DNA of 64,000 nt from Actinomyces gerencseriae DSM 6844 (GTDB lineage Bacteria; Actinomycetota; Actinomycetes; Actinomycetales; Actinomycetaceae): contig NZ_KE386871.1 in assembly GCF_000429265.1 (NCBI RefSeq), forward strand, positions 239,977-303,976, written 5' to 3'. The notes below the pieces were generated by a model that was not told the origin of the DNA, searched no databases, and saw nothing but the letters and a program-made list of their open reading frames with translations. Made by a program: the position numbers and the translations under genes. Below are positions 54,653-63,026 of the stretch, piece after piece (position 1 is the stretch's first letter; every line of letters starts with the position of its first letter).

Positions 54653-55899
54653 GGGATCACCGCCTCAACCCGGGTGGGGCCGCCGTCCGGCGAGGTGACC
54701 GTGAGCTCGCCGTCGACGCCGTCGAGCCGCTCGGCCAGCCCGGCCAGGCCGTGCCCCTTGGCGAGCGCCGCTCCCCCGACGCCGTCGTCGGCGACCCATA
54801 GGCGCAGCCGCTCGCCGTCGACGACGGCGCCGAGCTCGGCCGAGCGGGCCCCGGAGTGCTTGTTGACATTGACCAGCGCCTCGCTGGCCACGAAGTAGGC
54901 GGCATGAGCGACGTGATCGGGCAGGTGCGGCAGGTCCGCCCGCACCGTCACCGGCACGGCGGAGCGCGCGGCGGCCTCGATCAGGGCCGCCGACAGGCCG
55001 CGGTCGACGAGCACCGGCGGAGCGATGCCGCGCGAGAGACTGCGCAGCTCGTCGAGGGTCTGGCGGGTCTGGGCCATCGCCTCGGTGAGGATGCCCGCCG
55101 CGGCCTCCGGGTCCTCGGCGGTCCGACGCCTGGCCCGCGCCAGGTCCATGCCCAGACGTACGAGCCGCTGCTGGGGACCGTCGTGGATATCGCGCTCCAG
55201 CCGACGACGGGCGTCCGCCTCCGCGCGCCGCACGGCGGCTCGGGAGGCCTCCAGGCGCGCGATCTCGCCACCACGGCACAGCAGGACGCGGGTGAAGGCC
55301 TGCTGAGCGCGCGCCAGCGATCGCAGGACGAAGGGAGCCGTGAGGGAGAACAGCACACCGATCGTCAGGTCGATCCCGATCTGCCACAGCAGAGCCGGCC
55401 GCAGCCCGAGCAGCTCGGCCAGGGACTCGCTCCGGGATCCCAGGACCGAGTCCAGGACCACCTCCGCAACGGGTCCGAGCAGCCCGGCGATCGCTATCGC
55501 GAGCCAGGCGATGGACACGGCCCAGGTCACGAGCGTCACGACGAGGCCGACGACGACCCAGACCAGGTCCAACCAGCGCTGCGGGTCGCGCAGCGGCACG
55601 GCCAGGCGGCGCGTGAGCCCGGCCCCGGGCTCCGCCCGCGCGTAACGCCCGGGCACGTACTCGCTGGAATCGACGGCCGCCACGGCGCGGCGCGCAGCGG
55701 CGGCGAAGCCGGCGCAGATCGCCAGGCTCAGCACCAGGATGGGCGCGCCGACCCAGACGATGATGACTCCCGCCCCCAGGGCGGTCAGCGGCACGACGAC
55801 GATGAAGGCGAGAAGGTGGATGGGCCAGGAGAGCAGGAGGTAGACGGCGTCACGTCCCAGCTGCCGATAGCGGCGTCCCCATGAGGGTGGAAGGCTCAT
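54640..55899 (-). CDS. HisKA_3-type sensor histidine kinase
   Basis: The 419-residue protein has an N-terminal membrane domain of about five helices (about 18-210) with the putative-sensor layout. A dimerisation domain with the phosphoacceptor follows in ARRRLERDIHDGPQQRL (His239). The short HATPase domain has VNVNKHSGA, VADDGVGG and GHGLAGLAERL. It belongs to the NarX/DesK group that pairs with LuxR regulators, as found here. The ATG has only a weak ribosome site. It is separated from htpX by a strong hairpin and a 22-bp repeat array. Confidence 0.9.
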   Translation of the reverse strand: MSLPPSWGRRYRQLGRDAVYLLLSWPIHLLAFIVVVPLTALGAGVIIVWVGAPILVLSLAICAGFAAAARRAVAAVDSSEYVPGRYARAEPGAGLTRRLAVPLRDPQRWLDLVWVVVGLVVTLVTWAVSIAWLAIAIAGLLGPVAEVVLDSVLGSRSESLAELLGLRPALLWQIGIDLTIGVLFSLTAPFVLRSLARAQQAFTRVLLCRGGEIARLEASRAAVRRAEADARRRLERDIHDGPQQRLVRLGMDLARARRRTAEDPEAAAGILTEAMAQTRQTLDELRSLSRGIAPPVLVDRGLSAALIEAAARSAVPVTVRADLPHLPDHVAHAAYFVASEALVNVNKHSGARSAELGAVVDGERLRLWVADDGVGGAALAKGHGLAGLAERLDGVDGELTVTSPDGGPTRVEAVIPCES

Positions 55900-55951
55900 G
55901 GGGACATCCTGCCCCGGTGACGCCGGTGGTCCCAGTCCGCCACCTGGCCAG

Positions 55952-55979
55952 CCGGTGGTCGGGCTGGCCCGACCACCGG
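55952..55979. terminator. 12-bp stem hairpin downstream of htpX
   Basis: CCGGTGGTCGGG (55952-55963) pairs perfectly with CCCGACCACCGG (55968-55979) around a four-base loop. It lies between htpX and the sensor kinase gene, both on the minus strand, and probably ends htpX transcription. Confidence 0.65.
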
Positions 55980-56015
55980 GCCCCTGGTCCGAGGACGACG
56001 AAGCGGTTCCCGGAA

Positions 56016-56075
56016 CCGATCTCGACGCGGAACCGGACCGATCTCGACACGGAACTCGACCGATCTCGACGACGG
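56016..56075 (+). repeat. Dispersed 22-bp repeat, site C
   Basis: Two full 22-bp units (56016-56037 and 56038-56059) and a 16-base partial unit (56060-56075) lie between htpX and the sensor kinase gene. Units begin CCGATCTCGACRCGGAAC. This is the best-preserved of the three sites. Confidence 0.88.
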
Positions 56076-56101
56076 GGCCACGATCGGCCAGTGGCGGGCC
56101 G

Positions 56102-56965
56102 TCAGTAGCCGGCCATCTGCTCCAGGCGCTCGATGCGCCGGCCCATGGGAGGGTGGGTGGAGAAGAGGTTGCGGACCCGTCCGAAGGGGTTGGCGATCAT
56201 CATGGAGGAGACCGGTTCCACCCGCGGGTCCTGCCCCATGGGCACGCGCGAGACGCCCGACTCCAGCTTGCTCAGCGCGCTGGCCAGGGCCAGCGGATCA
56301 CCGGTGAGGACGGCTCCGTCGTGATCGGCGTCGTACTCCCGGGTGCGCGAGATGGCGAACTGGGTGACGCTGGCCGCCAGCGGGGCCAGCAGGGCCAGGA
56401 GCAGCACGACGAGGCCATTGCCCTCGCGCCGGTCCCTCCCGCCGCCGAACCACATGAGCATCATGGAGACCGAGGAGATGACCCCGGCGATGCCCGCCGC
56501 GACGGAGCCGGTGAGGATATCGCGGTTGTAGACGTGGGAGAGCTCGTGCCCCAGAACCCCTCGCAGCTCGCGCTCGTTGAGGAGCTGGAGGATGCCCTGG
56601 GTGCAGCACACCGCGGCGTGAGCCGGGTCGCGGCCGGTGGCGAAGGCGTTGGGGCTCATGGTGGGCGCCACGTAGAGGCGCGGCATGGGCTGTCCGGCCG
56701 CGGCGGAGAGCTCCCGCACGATGGCGTGCATCCGGGGCTGCTGGGCCTCGGTCACCTCGATGGCGCCCATGGAGCGCACGGCGAGCCTGTCCGAGTTCCA
56801 GTAGGAGTAGGCGGTCTGGGCGACACCGATCAGCGGCATGACGAACAGCCAGATCGAGGAGCCGGTGCCCTTGGCGAGCACCCACCCGAAGAGGAGGAGC
56901 AGGCTCCACAGACCGCCCATGAGGAGGGCGGTCTTGAACCCGTTGTGGTGATTGGCTTCGGTCAT
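56102..56965 (-). CDS. htpX: HtpX-type membrane zinc metalloprotease
   Basis: The 287-residue protease has two N-terminal membrane helices, the zinc site HELSH (140-144) in VLGHELSHVYNRD, and two further helices. The third zinc ligand lies near ISRTREYDADHDGA. It degrades misfolded membrane proteins with the active site in the cytoplasm. The ATG at 56965 was chosen because TACACT sits seven bases upstream and the length then fits the family; the in-frame extension to 56998 would remove that promoter. Confidence 0.92.
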   Translation of the reverse strand: MTEANHHNGFKTALLMGGLWSLLLLFGWVLAKGTGSSIWLFVMPLIGVAQTAYSYWNSDRLAVRSMGAIEVTEAQQPRMHAIVRELSAAAGQPMPRLYVAPTMSPNAFATGRDPAHAAVCCTQGILQLLNERELRGVLGHELSHVYNRDILTGSVAAGIAGVISSVSMMLMWFGGGRDRREGNGLVVLLLALLAPLAASVTQFAISRTREYDADHDGAVLTGDPLALASALSKLESGVSRVPMGQDPRVEPVSSMMIANPFGRVRNLFSTHPPMGRRIERLEQMAGY

Positions 56966-56972
56966 GACGGGC

Positions 56973-56978
56973 AGTGTA
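56973..56978 (-). promoter_or_regulatory. -10 box TACACT, leaderless start for htpX
   Basis: TACACT on the minus strand ends seven bases before the ATG at 56965. Confidence 0.5.
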
Positions 56979-57038
56979 TGAGCACTGTCTGTGCGCACGC
57001 TGAGACGATGCGGGCCCCGGCCCCCGCGCCCGATCCGC

Positions 57039-58154
57039 TCAGTCCAGCAGGGCGGCCGCGTCGGCCGCGGGGATCCCCAGGGCCTCGCCGACCCCGGCGG
57101 TGTACAGCGCTCCGGCGTGAGTGGTCAGGCCGCGGGCGAGGTCGCGGTGCGCCCCGATCGCGTCGCGCCAGCCGTCGTCGGCCAGGGCGAGCGCGTAGGG
57201 CAGGGTCGCGTTGGTCAGCGCGTAGGTGGAGGTGTGCGGCACGGCACCGGGCATGTTCGCCACGCAGTAGAAGACCTTGCCGTCCACCTCGAAGGTCGGC
57301 GCCGAGTGGGTGGTGGGGCGGGAGTCCTCGAAGCAGCCGCCCTGGTCGATGGCGATATCGACCAGCACGCTGCCCGGCCGCATGGTCTCCACCATCGCGC
57401 GCGTGACCAGGTTCGGGGTGCGGGCCCCGGGCACGAGGACGGCGCCGATGACCAGGTCCGCTCCGGCGCAGGCCCGCGCCACGTCGAGCTCGGTGGAGAA
57501 GCGGGTGCGGATGGTTCCGCCATCGATCTCCTCGATGCGGCGCATGCGCACGGGGTCGACGTCGAAAACGGTGACATCCGCGCCCATGCCGGCCGCGACC
57601 CGCGCGGCGCTCAGGCCGGCGGTGCCGCCTCCCAGGACGACGACGTCTCCGCGCCGCACCCCGGCCGCCCCGCCCAGCAGGACGCCGGCCCCGCCGCGGG
57701 GGCGCAGCAGGGCGTCCGCGCCCACCTGGGCGGCCAGGCGCCCGGCGATCTCGGACATGGGCGCCAGGAGGGGCAGGGCACCGGTGTCGGTCGCGACGGT
57801 CTCGTAGGCGATGGATGTGACCCGCTCGGAGAGGAGCTCCTCGGTCAGGGGGCGGTCCGCGGCCAGGTGGAGGTAGGTGAACAGCAGCAGGTCCGGGCGC
57901 AGGAACCGGTACTCCTCGGCGACCGGTTCCTTGACCTTGAGGATGAGCTCGGAGTCGGCCCAGAGCGCCGAGGCGTCGTCGACGATGGCGGCGCCGGCGA
58001 CGACGTACTCCTCGTCGGGGATCGAGGCCCCTTGGCCGGCGCCCGCCTGGACGGCCACGGTGTGCCCGTGCCGGACGAGCGCGTGAACGCCGGCCGGCGT
58101 GACGGCGACGCGGAACTCGTTGTCCTTGATCTCGGTGGGAACACCGATTCGCAT
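57039..58154 (-). CDS. ald: Alanine dehydrogenase
   Basis: The 371-residue enzyme catalyses NAD-dependent interconversion of alanine with pyruvate and ammonia. It starts MRIGVPTEIKDNEFRVAVTP as in the family. It has the substrate lysine Lys75 in LKVKEP, the catalytic His96 in FTYLHLA, and the NAD-binding VVLGGGTAGLSAARVA. AIDQGGCFEDSRPTTHS is also canonical. GGAGGT is six bases before the ATG. It is an isolated gene between fprA and htpX on the same strand. Confidence 0.95.
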   Translation of the reverse strand: MRIGVPTEIKDNEFRVAVTPAGVHALVRHGHTVAVQAGAGQGASIPDEEYVVAGAAIVDDASALWADSELILKVKEPVAEEYRFLRPDLLLFTYLHLAADRPLTEELLSERVTSIAYETVATDTGALPLLAPMSEIAGRLAAQVGADALLRPRGGAGVLLGGAAGVRRGDVVVLGGGTAGLSAARVAAGMGADVTVFDVDPVRMRRIEEIDGGTIRTRFSTELDVARACAGADLVIGAVLVPGARTPNLVTRAMVETMRPGSVLVDIAIDQGGCFEDSRPTTHSAPTFEVDGKVFYCVANMPGAVPHTSTYALTNATLPYALALADDGWRDAIGAHRDLARGLTTHAGALYTAGVGEALGIPAADAAALLD

Positions 58155-58238
58155 GGTTCTACCTCCGGGGTGGTCGTCGTGAGGGGACGGGTTGACGCGT
58201 ATCGACCGGGACCGGCGGCAGGGCCGCCGAGCCCTGGG

Positions 58239-59726
58239 TCAGTCGGCCAGGCGGTCGGCGACGCGCTCGGGCACGCGGTCCGCCTCGGGCCGGCCGATGA
58301 GGTCCTCGGGGACCTCGGTGGAGCGGGAGATCGCGGTCATGGCGTCGCGGGAGACGACCTTGACGCGCTCGCGCGACCTGGTCTCGCCGCCGGTGACGAC
58401 GACCTCGCCGTAGTCCTCGCCGAGCTCGCGCTCGTAGGCGTCGAGCAGCTCCCAGCCCTCCCAGTTGGTGAAGGGGACGCCGCGGGACTCCAGCAGGGCG
58501 ATGAGGGCGTCGTGGCCGACCTGGGTCTCGTCGTCGGTCCCGGCGTGCAGGAGGCCGGCGTTCGCGTCGGTCACGAGGTTCGAGACGGTCTCCTGGGCGT
58601 CGGACTTGGTGGAGCCGATGAGCCCCACCGGACCGCGCCGGATCCAGCCCGTGGCGTACAGGCCGGTCAGCGGCTCGCCGTCCTCCCCGAGCACGCGGCC
58701 GCCCTCGTTGGGCACGACGTGTCGCTCGGCGTCGAAGGGCAGGCCCTCGATGCTGCTGGAGGCGTAGCCGACGGCGCGGTAGACGGCCTGGACCGGCCAG
58801 TCGTGGAACTCGCCGGTGCCGGTGACGCCGCCGTCGCCGGTCAGACGGGTGCGCTCGGTGCGCAGGGCCCGCACGTGACCGCCGTCGTCGGTGAGAACGG
58901 CCGCGGGCGCCTGGAAGAGATGGATGTGGATGCGGCGGGAGGCGGTGAGGTCCTCCGGCTCCTGCATCGCGTAGCCCTCGAGGGCCTTGACGACCTGGCG
59001 CTGCTGGTTGGAGGACTTGAGTGCGGCCTGGCTGCCCTCGTCGTACTCGAAGTCCTCCTCATCGACGAGGACGTCGACATCGGCCTGCTTGCCGAGCTCG
59101 CGCAGCTCCAGGGGGGTGAACTTCACCTGGGCGGGACCGCGGCGTCCGAAGACGTGGACGTCGGTGACCGGGGAGTCCTTGAGGGCGGCGGCGACGTTGG
59201 CCGGGATCTCGGTGGTCATGAGGTCGTCTGCGTGCTTGGCCAGGACGCGCGAGATGTCCAGAGCCACGTTGCCCACGCCGATGACCGCGACCTCCCTGGC
59301 ACTGAGATCCCACGTGCGCGGGTGATCGGGGTGGCCGTCGTACCAGGAGACGAAGTCGGCGCCCCCGTAGCACTCGGGGGCATCGACGCCGGGGATGTCC
59401 AGGGGGGCGTCGGTGTCGGCGCCGGTGGAGAAGATGATGGCGTCGTAGTGCTCGTGGAGCTCGGCCACGGAGATGTCGCGGCCCACCTCCACGTTGCCGA
59501 TGAGGCGGATGTCGCCGCGCTGGAGGATCTTGTAGAGGGCGACGATGATCTGCTTGATGCGCGGGTGGTCGGGGGCCACCCCGTAGCGCACGAGGCCGTA
59601 CGGCGCGGGCAGCTGCTCGAACAGGTCGATACGGACCTCCATGCCCGACTTCGAGAGGATGTCCGAGGCGTAGATGCCCGCGGGACCGGCTCCGATGACG
59701 GCGACATTGAGGGGACGTGCGTTCAC
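58239..59726 (-). CDS. fprA: Ferredoxin/adrenodoxin-type NADP reductase (FprA family)
   Basis: The 495-residue flavoenzyme has FAD-binding VAVIGAGPAGIYAS, the PYGLVRYGVAPDHP signature of the FprA/adrenodoxin-reductase group, and an NADP-binding VAVIGVGNVALDISRVL segment. The C-terminal region GWIRRGPVGLIGSTKSDAQE is also typical. It passes electrons from NADPH to ferredoxin. The GTG at 59726 was chosen because the FAD strand begins within ten residues. It is about 40 residues longer than FprA of M. tuberculosis. Confidence 0.93.
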   Translation of the reverse strand: MNARPLNVAVIGAGPAGIYASDILSKSGMEVRIDLFEQLPAPYGLVRYGVAPDHPRIKQIIVALYKILQRGDIRLIGNVEVGRDISVAELHEHYDAIIFSTGADTDAPLDIPGVDAPECYGGADFVSWYDGHPDHPRTWDLSAREVAVIGVGNVALDISRVLAKHADDLMTTEIPANVAAALKDSPVTDVHVFGRRGPAQVKFTPLELRELGKQADVDVLVDEEDFEYDEGSQAALKSSNQQRQVVKALEGYAMQEPEDLTASRRIHIHLFQAPAAVLTDDGGHVRALRTERTRLTGDGGVTGTGEFHDWPVQAVYRAVGYASSSIEGLPFDAERHVVPNEGGRVLGEDGEPLTGLYATGWIRRGPVGLIGSTKSDAQETVSNLVTDANAGLLHAGTDDETQVGHDALIALLESRGVPFTNWEGWELLDAYERELGEDYGEVVVTGGETRSRERVKVVSRDAMTAISRSTEVPEDLIGRPEADRVPERVADRLAD

Positions 59727-59999
59727 TGTTCTTCGTTCCTGGCAGAGGGGGCGTGGATGCGGCACCGGGACCGGCGGACCCGGGCGGGGGACGGCGGCGG
59801 GGCACCGCGCCACAGTCTATGGACGAAGGCCGGCCTCACCCAGGGCGCGGACGACATCGTCGCTTTGAGGCGCGTCACGTCGGCGCGATCCCGGTCGATG
59901 GGTTCGGGACAACTCCCCATTGCCCCGACTCGGAAGCGGGCCGACCATCAAGGGGCCGTCGCAATGGCCGGCCCCGTTCCAGCACGCCACAGGAGCAGC

Positions 60000-61418
60000 A
60001 TGCGCCGCCGCATATTTCTCACTACCGTTCTCGGCGCCGCAGCGGGCGCCGGCCTCTCCCTCCCCGGCGGATGCACCGCCACGCGCTCCCACAGCTCACC
60101 CTCGAGCACGGCGAGCCCGAGCACGCCGGTGCCGACGCCACCGAGCCCCACGGCAGCGCCCACCGACTTCGGCACGGAGCCGCTCTGGCCACCACCAGGA
60201 GTAGTCGAGATCGAGGAGGACACCCCGGTCCGGGAGGACGAGTGCCGCGTCATGCGCGCCCGCGGCCACTGCCTCACCGGCAGCATCAATGCCCGTTACC
60301 TCCCGGATCGAACGGACCTCCGGGGAATGTGCCCGGTCATCGTGGACCTCAGCGGTCCCGACGTCTACGCCGTGCTCCCCGACGACTCCGGGACCAGTTA
60401 CCGCACGTCCGTTGTCACGTTGATAGAACCACCGGAGGAGACGGCCACGCCGAGCCCCGGGGCCGTCACGGTGCTCGCCGCCGGGCCCTCCGCTCTCGAC
60501 GACGATCACGCCTACGTCATCGTTGGCAGGAGTGAAGGAGCGAGGGCAACCGACGGCCCGACGGATCCGAAGGGTCCCTTGACCCTGCTCAAGATCCGGT
60601 TGTCCGACGCCGACGTGGTCTCCAGCGCCCAGCTCTCGACCGGCTTTCCCATCTATTCGCTCACCACTCGGAATGGGCCGAGCGGCGGCATCGCCCCCAC
60701 CTCCGACGGAAGCGCCCTCATGCTCACGACCGGTAGTGACCCTTATCTGGCCCTCCGGTTATCCATCGCAGATCTATCGGTCCAATTCGATGCGCATTCT
60801 GTTCTGACGGGAACCTGCCGGGGGGACCTGGGGGACGAGGCCGTCTGCACGGACAAAGACAGTAATATCACATCAGGCACCACGATAGTCACTCTGACCG
60901 ACGGCGCTCCCCACGAGGTCCCCAAAGGGGATACCCCTCGATTCGTGTGCGAACGATGGCTCTACTCGAGTCGATACGAACCTGGGGGCCATACAACGGT
61001 CATGACCGACTTGGGCACCGGCGAGGAAGCTGTCCTCACCGGATACCCCGGCACTTACTCCTCCCCCGGGAACACGACGGCAGACGGAGGATACATCATT
61101 ACCTGCGCATCGGATCAGATCGACGTGCGCCCGCCGGGGTCGGCCACAGCAACGCTGACCTGGACCACGGCAGAACGGACAGTGCCCGCGTCGGGACTCG
61201 TGTACGGAGCCAACCTCTACACACGTTCCGCATCCGGCAGGATCAGCGTCACCGGCCTGAAGTCAGGAGGCAACATCAAGAGCCTCCAGCTCGACAAGGC
61301 CCGAGCAGGAGGGGGCATCAACGCAGTCACCCCCTATGGGATCAGCGACGGATACCGCTTCTACCCCGCAAGCGAATGGGCGGAAGACCCCGCACCCTCC
61401 TCAACAGGAACATCATGA
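60000..61418 (+). CDS. Twin-arginine-type lipoprotein of unknown function, paralog 1
   Basis: The 472-residue exported protein starts MRRRIFLTTVLGAAAGAGLS, a Tat-like n-region with RRxFL, and has a probable acylated Cys25 (the lipobox PGGC is weak). A Ser/Thr/Pro linker leads to a beta-rich body with CPVIVDLSGP and YLALRLSIADLSVQFDAHSV. Both segments are repeated in the next two genes. I recognise no domain; a beta-propeller-like fold is only a guess. AGGAG precedes the ATG. A very long in-frame extension upstream is a shadow of ald and fprA. GC content falls from here to the window end. Confidence 0.8.
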   Translation: MRRRIFLTTVLGAAAGAGLSLPGGCTATRSHSSPSSTASPSTPVPTPPSPTAAPTDFGTEPLWPPPGVVEIEEDTPVREDECRVMRARGHCLTGSINARYLPDRTDLRGMCPVIVDLSGPDVYAVLPDDSGTSYRTSVVTLIEPPEETATPSPGAVTVLAAGPSALDDDHAYVIVGRSEGARATDGPTDPKGPLTLLKIRLSDADVVSSAQLSTGFPIYSLTTRNGPSGGIAPTSDGSALMLTTGSDPYLALRLSIADLSVQFDAHSVLTGTCRGDLGDEAVCTDKDSNITSGTTIVTLTDGAPHEVPKGDTPRFVCERWLYSSRYEPGGHTTVMTDLGTGEEAVLTGYPGTYSSPGNTTADGGYIITCASDQIDVRPPGSATATLTWTTAERTVPASGLVYGANLYTRSASGRISVTGLKSGGNIKSLQLDKARAGGGINAVTPYGISDGYRFYPASEWAEDPAPSSTGTS

Positions 61419-61491
61419 CTGGTCAGATCTCGCCTCACGGCTCTGGGAGATGCTCCCGGATCAGAAGAAGTCCACGTCCCCGCAGCCGAAT

Positions 61492-61510
61492 CTCGATGCC
61501 GAGCATCGAG
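61492..61510. other. 8-bp stem hairpin between lipoprotein paralogs 1 and 2
   Basis: CTCGATGC (61492-61499) pairs with GCATCGAG (61503-61510) around a three-base loop, 37 bases before the second gene. It may be a terminator or attenuator inside the array. Confidence 0.4.
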
Positions 61511-61546
61511 AAGCCCGCCCCCGTTCCAGGAAACCATAGAAACGTC

Positions 61547-62998
61547 ATGCGTCGTCGCACCTTCCTCGCCACCGCCGCGGCCACCACGGCCCTGCCCGTC
61601 CTGGCCGCCTGCACTCATCAGACTCGACAGCCCAACCGCCCCGCTCCGACACCACCCCCAGGACCCGACTCGGTTCCCACGTCGTTCGCAGATCGGCCCA
61701 CATGGCCGACAGCGGGGACAACAGACACCGACACCGTCATCACCGCCGCCCACGACCGCTATCTGTGCGGTGGTGCCAGGATCAAGGAGGCTCTCGACGT
61801 GATCACCGGCGGTTGGTGCCCCGTCGTCGTCGACGTAGGGACCCTCACGACCCACGCGGTTCTTCTGGATGAGAACGGGTCCTGGACGACCAAGGAGGCG
61901 GAGACGGCTGGTCTCCACAGCATGGGCAAGGACCCGCGAACTGCGCTCACCACGATCATGATGGGTCCCGCACTTCTCGACGACGAATACGCTTATCTCA
62001 CCATGGGCGCCCTTATCCTGTCCTCCCCGAGCACCGAGGACCCTTCATCGTACGATCATCCTCCCGAGGGCACGACCTGTCCGGTAGTCGTGGCCAAGGT
62101 CCGCCTTTCCGACGCTTCCATCATGAACGTCGCAACAGTTGCCGAGAAGTATTCGACCAAGAATGTCGAGAGCATCAATCTATCTTTTTCCGCCGACCGG
62201 AGCTCCCTCATCATGACGGGAAAGGGAGACCAATCGCCGACGACTCAGCCCCCCGAGAATTACATAGCTCTCCGCCTCAGCGCTGCGGATCTGTCGGTCG
62301 AGCTCGACGCGCGCTCTATCCTGGAGAACCAATATGTCACCTATATCAGATCCTATGGTCAGGCCATCGGCTATCATCCCGCAACCGCATCGAACTCGAG
62401 CATCCTGTTCCTGAGCAACGGCGAGCACGAAAGCACTGGAGGAGCCGTCCCGATCATCGTGAGGGACGACTGGTACTACTACAGGGATGACACCACCGAC
62501 GAGCAAGGCCTGGCGAGAAACGTCTCCTCCGGTCAGACCGTTGTCCTGAAGGGCGACTGGGAGAACGAGGTCGAGTGGTGGCCGACTATCTCCTCCGATC
62601 AGCAGGCGAGCCTTGCATTCAATCATCAGCGCGGTTCCGCTCCTTATTTGTCCGTGCGCCTGCCGGGAGCCTCCGCACCGGCACTGAAATGGACTGAGAA
62701 CGAACGAAGAGTACCGGATGGCGCGTGCGTCGTCGGCGATATCCTGTACTCATCCTATGACCTCGATGACTCTGGGAGCACCACGACTGATCATCTCGAT
62801 CTCACGTCGATCAGCACAGGCAAGGAGATCACTCAGACTGAAGGCGAGACGGGACTGGCCGGAGAATACAGTAATGTCATCACACCATGGGGACTCGCCA
62901 CCTACGGCGCTTTCTACTCGGCAACCGCCTGGCTCGATGCTTCGATCACAGCAGAACCGGAGAGCCCGGATGCGTCCGCCACGTCCACTGCCTCTTGA
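61547..62998 (+). CDS. Twin-arginine-type lipoprotein of unknown function, paralog 2
   Basis: The 483-residue protein starts MRRRTFLATAAATTALPVLA with a good RRxFL Tat motif and a clean lipobox LAAC (Cys22), so it should be lipid-anchored outside the membrane. It is a paralog of the gene before it, sharing WCPVVVDVG, KVRLSDASIM and YIALRLSAADLSVELDARSI. It also shares a body of repeated beta strands and a Trp/Tyr-rich segment (DDWYYYRDD). The C-terminus is a short Ala/Ser/Thr tail. The ATG has no strong ribosome site, unlike its neighbours. The function is unknown. Confidence 0.78.
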   Translation: MRRRTFLATAAATTALPVLAACTHQTRQPNRPAPTPPPGPDSVPTSFADRPTWPTAGTTDTDTVITAAHDRYLCGGARIKEALDVITGGWCPVVVDVGTLTTHAVLLDENGSWTTKEAETAGLHSMGKDPRTALTTIMMGPALLDDEYAYLTMGALILSSPSTEDPSSYDHPPEGTTCPVVVAKVRLSDASIMNVATVAEKYSTKNVESINLSFSADRSSLIMTGKGDQSPTTQPPENYIALRLSAADLSVELDARSILENQYVTYIRSYGQAIGYHPATASNSSILFLSNGEHESTGGAVPIIVRDDWYYYRDDTTDEQGLARNVSSGQTVVLKGDWENEVEWWPTISSDQQASLAFNHQRGSAPYLSVRLPGASAPALKWTENERRVPDGACVVGDILYSSYDLDDSGSTTTDHLDLTSISTGKEITQTEGETGLAGEYSNVITPWGLATYGAFYSATAWLDASITAEPESPDASATSTAS

Positions 62999-63000
62999 CA

Positions 63001-63015
63001 TTCCTCCCGGAGGAA
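63001..63015 (+). promoter_or_regulatory. Ribosome site of paralog 3 within a small hairpin
   Basis: TTCCTCC and GGAGGAA (63001-63015) are inverted repeats, so the ribosome-binding GGAGG can be paired. The hairpin lies two bases after the stop of paralog 2. Confidence 0.4.
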
Positions 63016-63026
63016 AGGAATCCACT

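Noticed and set aside
41300-56075. The 22-bp repeats as CRISPR arrays
   Set aside because: Units are joined head to tail without spacers, each site has at most three units, and no cas gene is present.
56991-59999. Plus-strand extension of the first lipoprotein to 1,475 residues
   Set aside because: It runs antisense through ald and fprA and is a Gly/Val/Asp-rich shadow. The true start at 60000 has a ribosome site and begins a twin-arginine signal.
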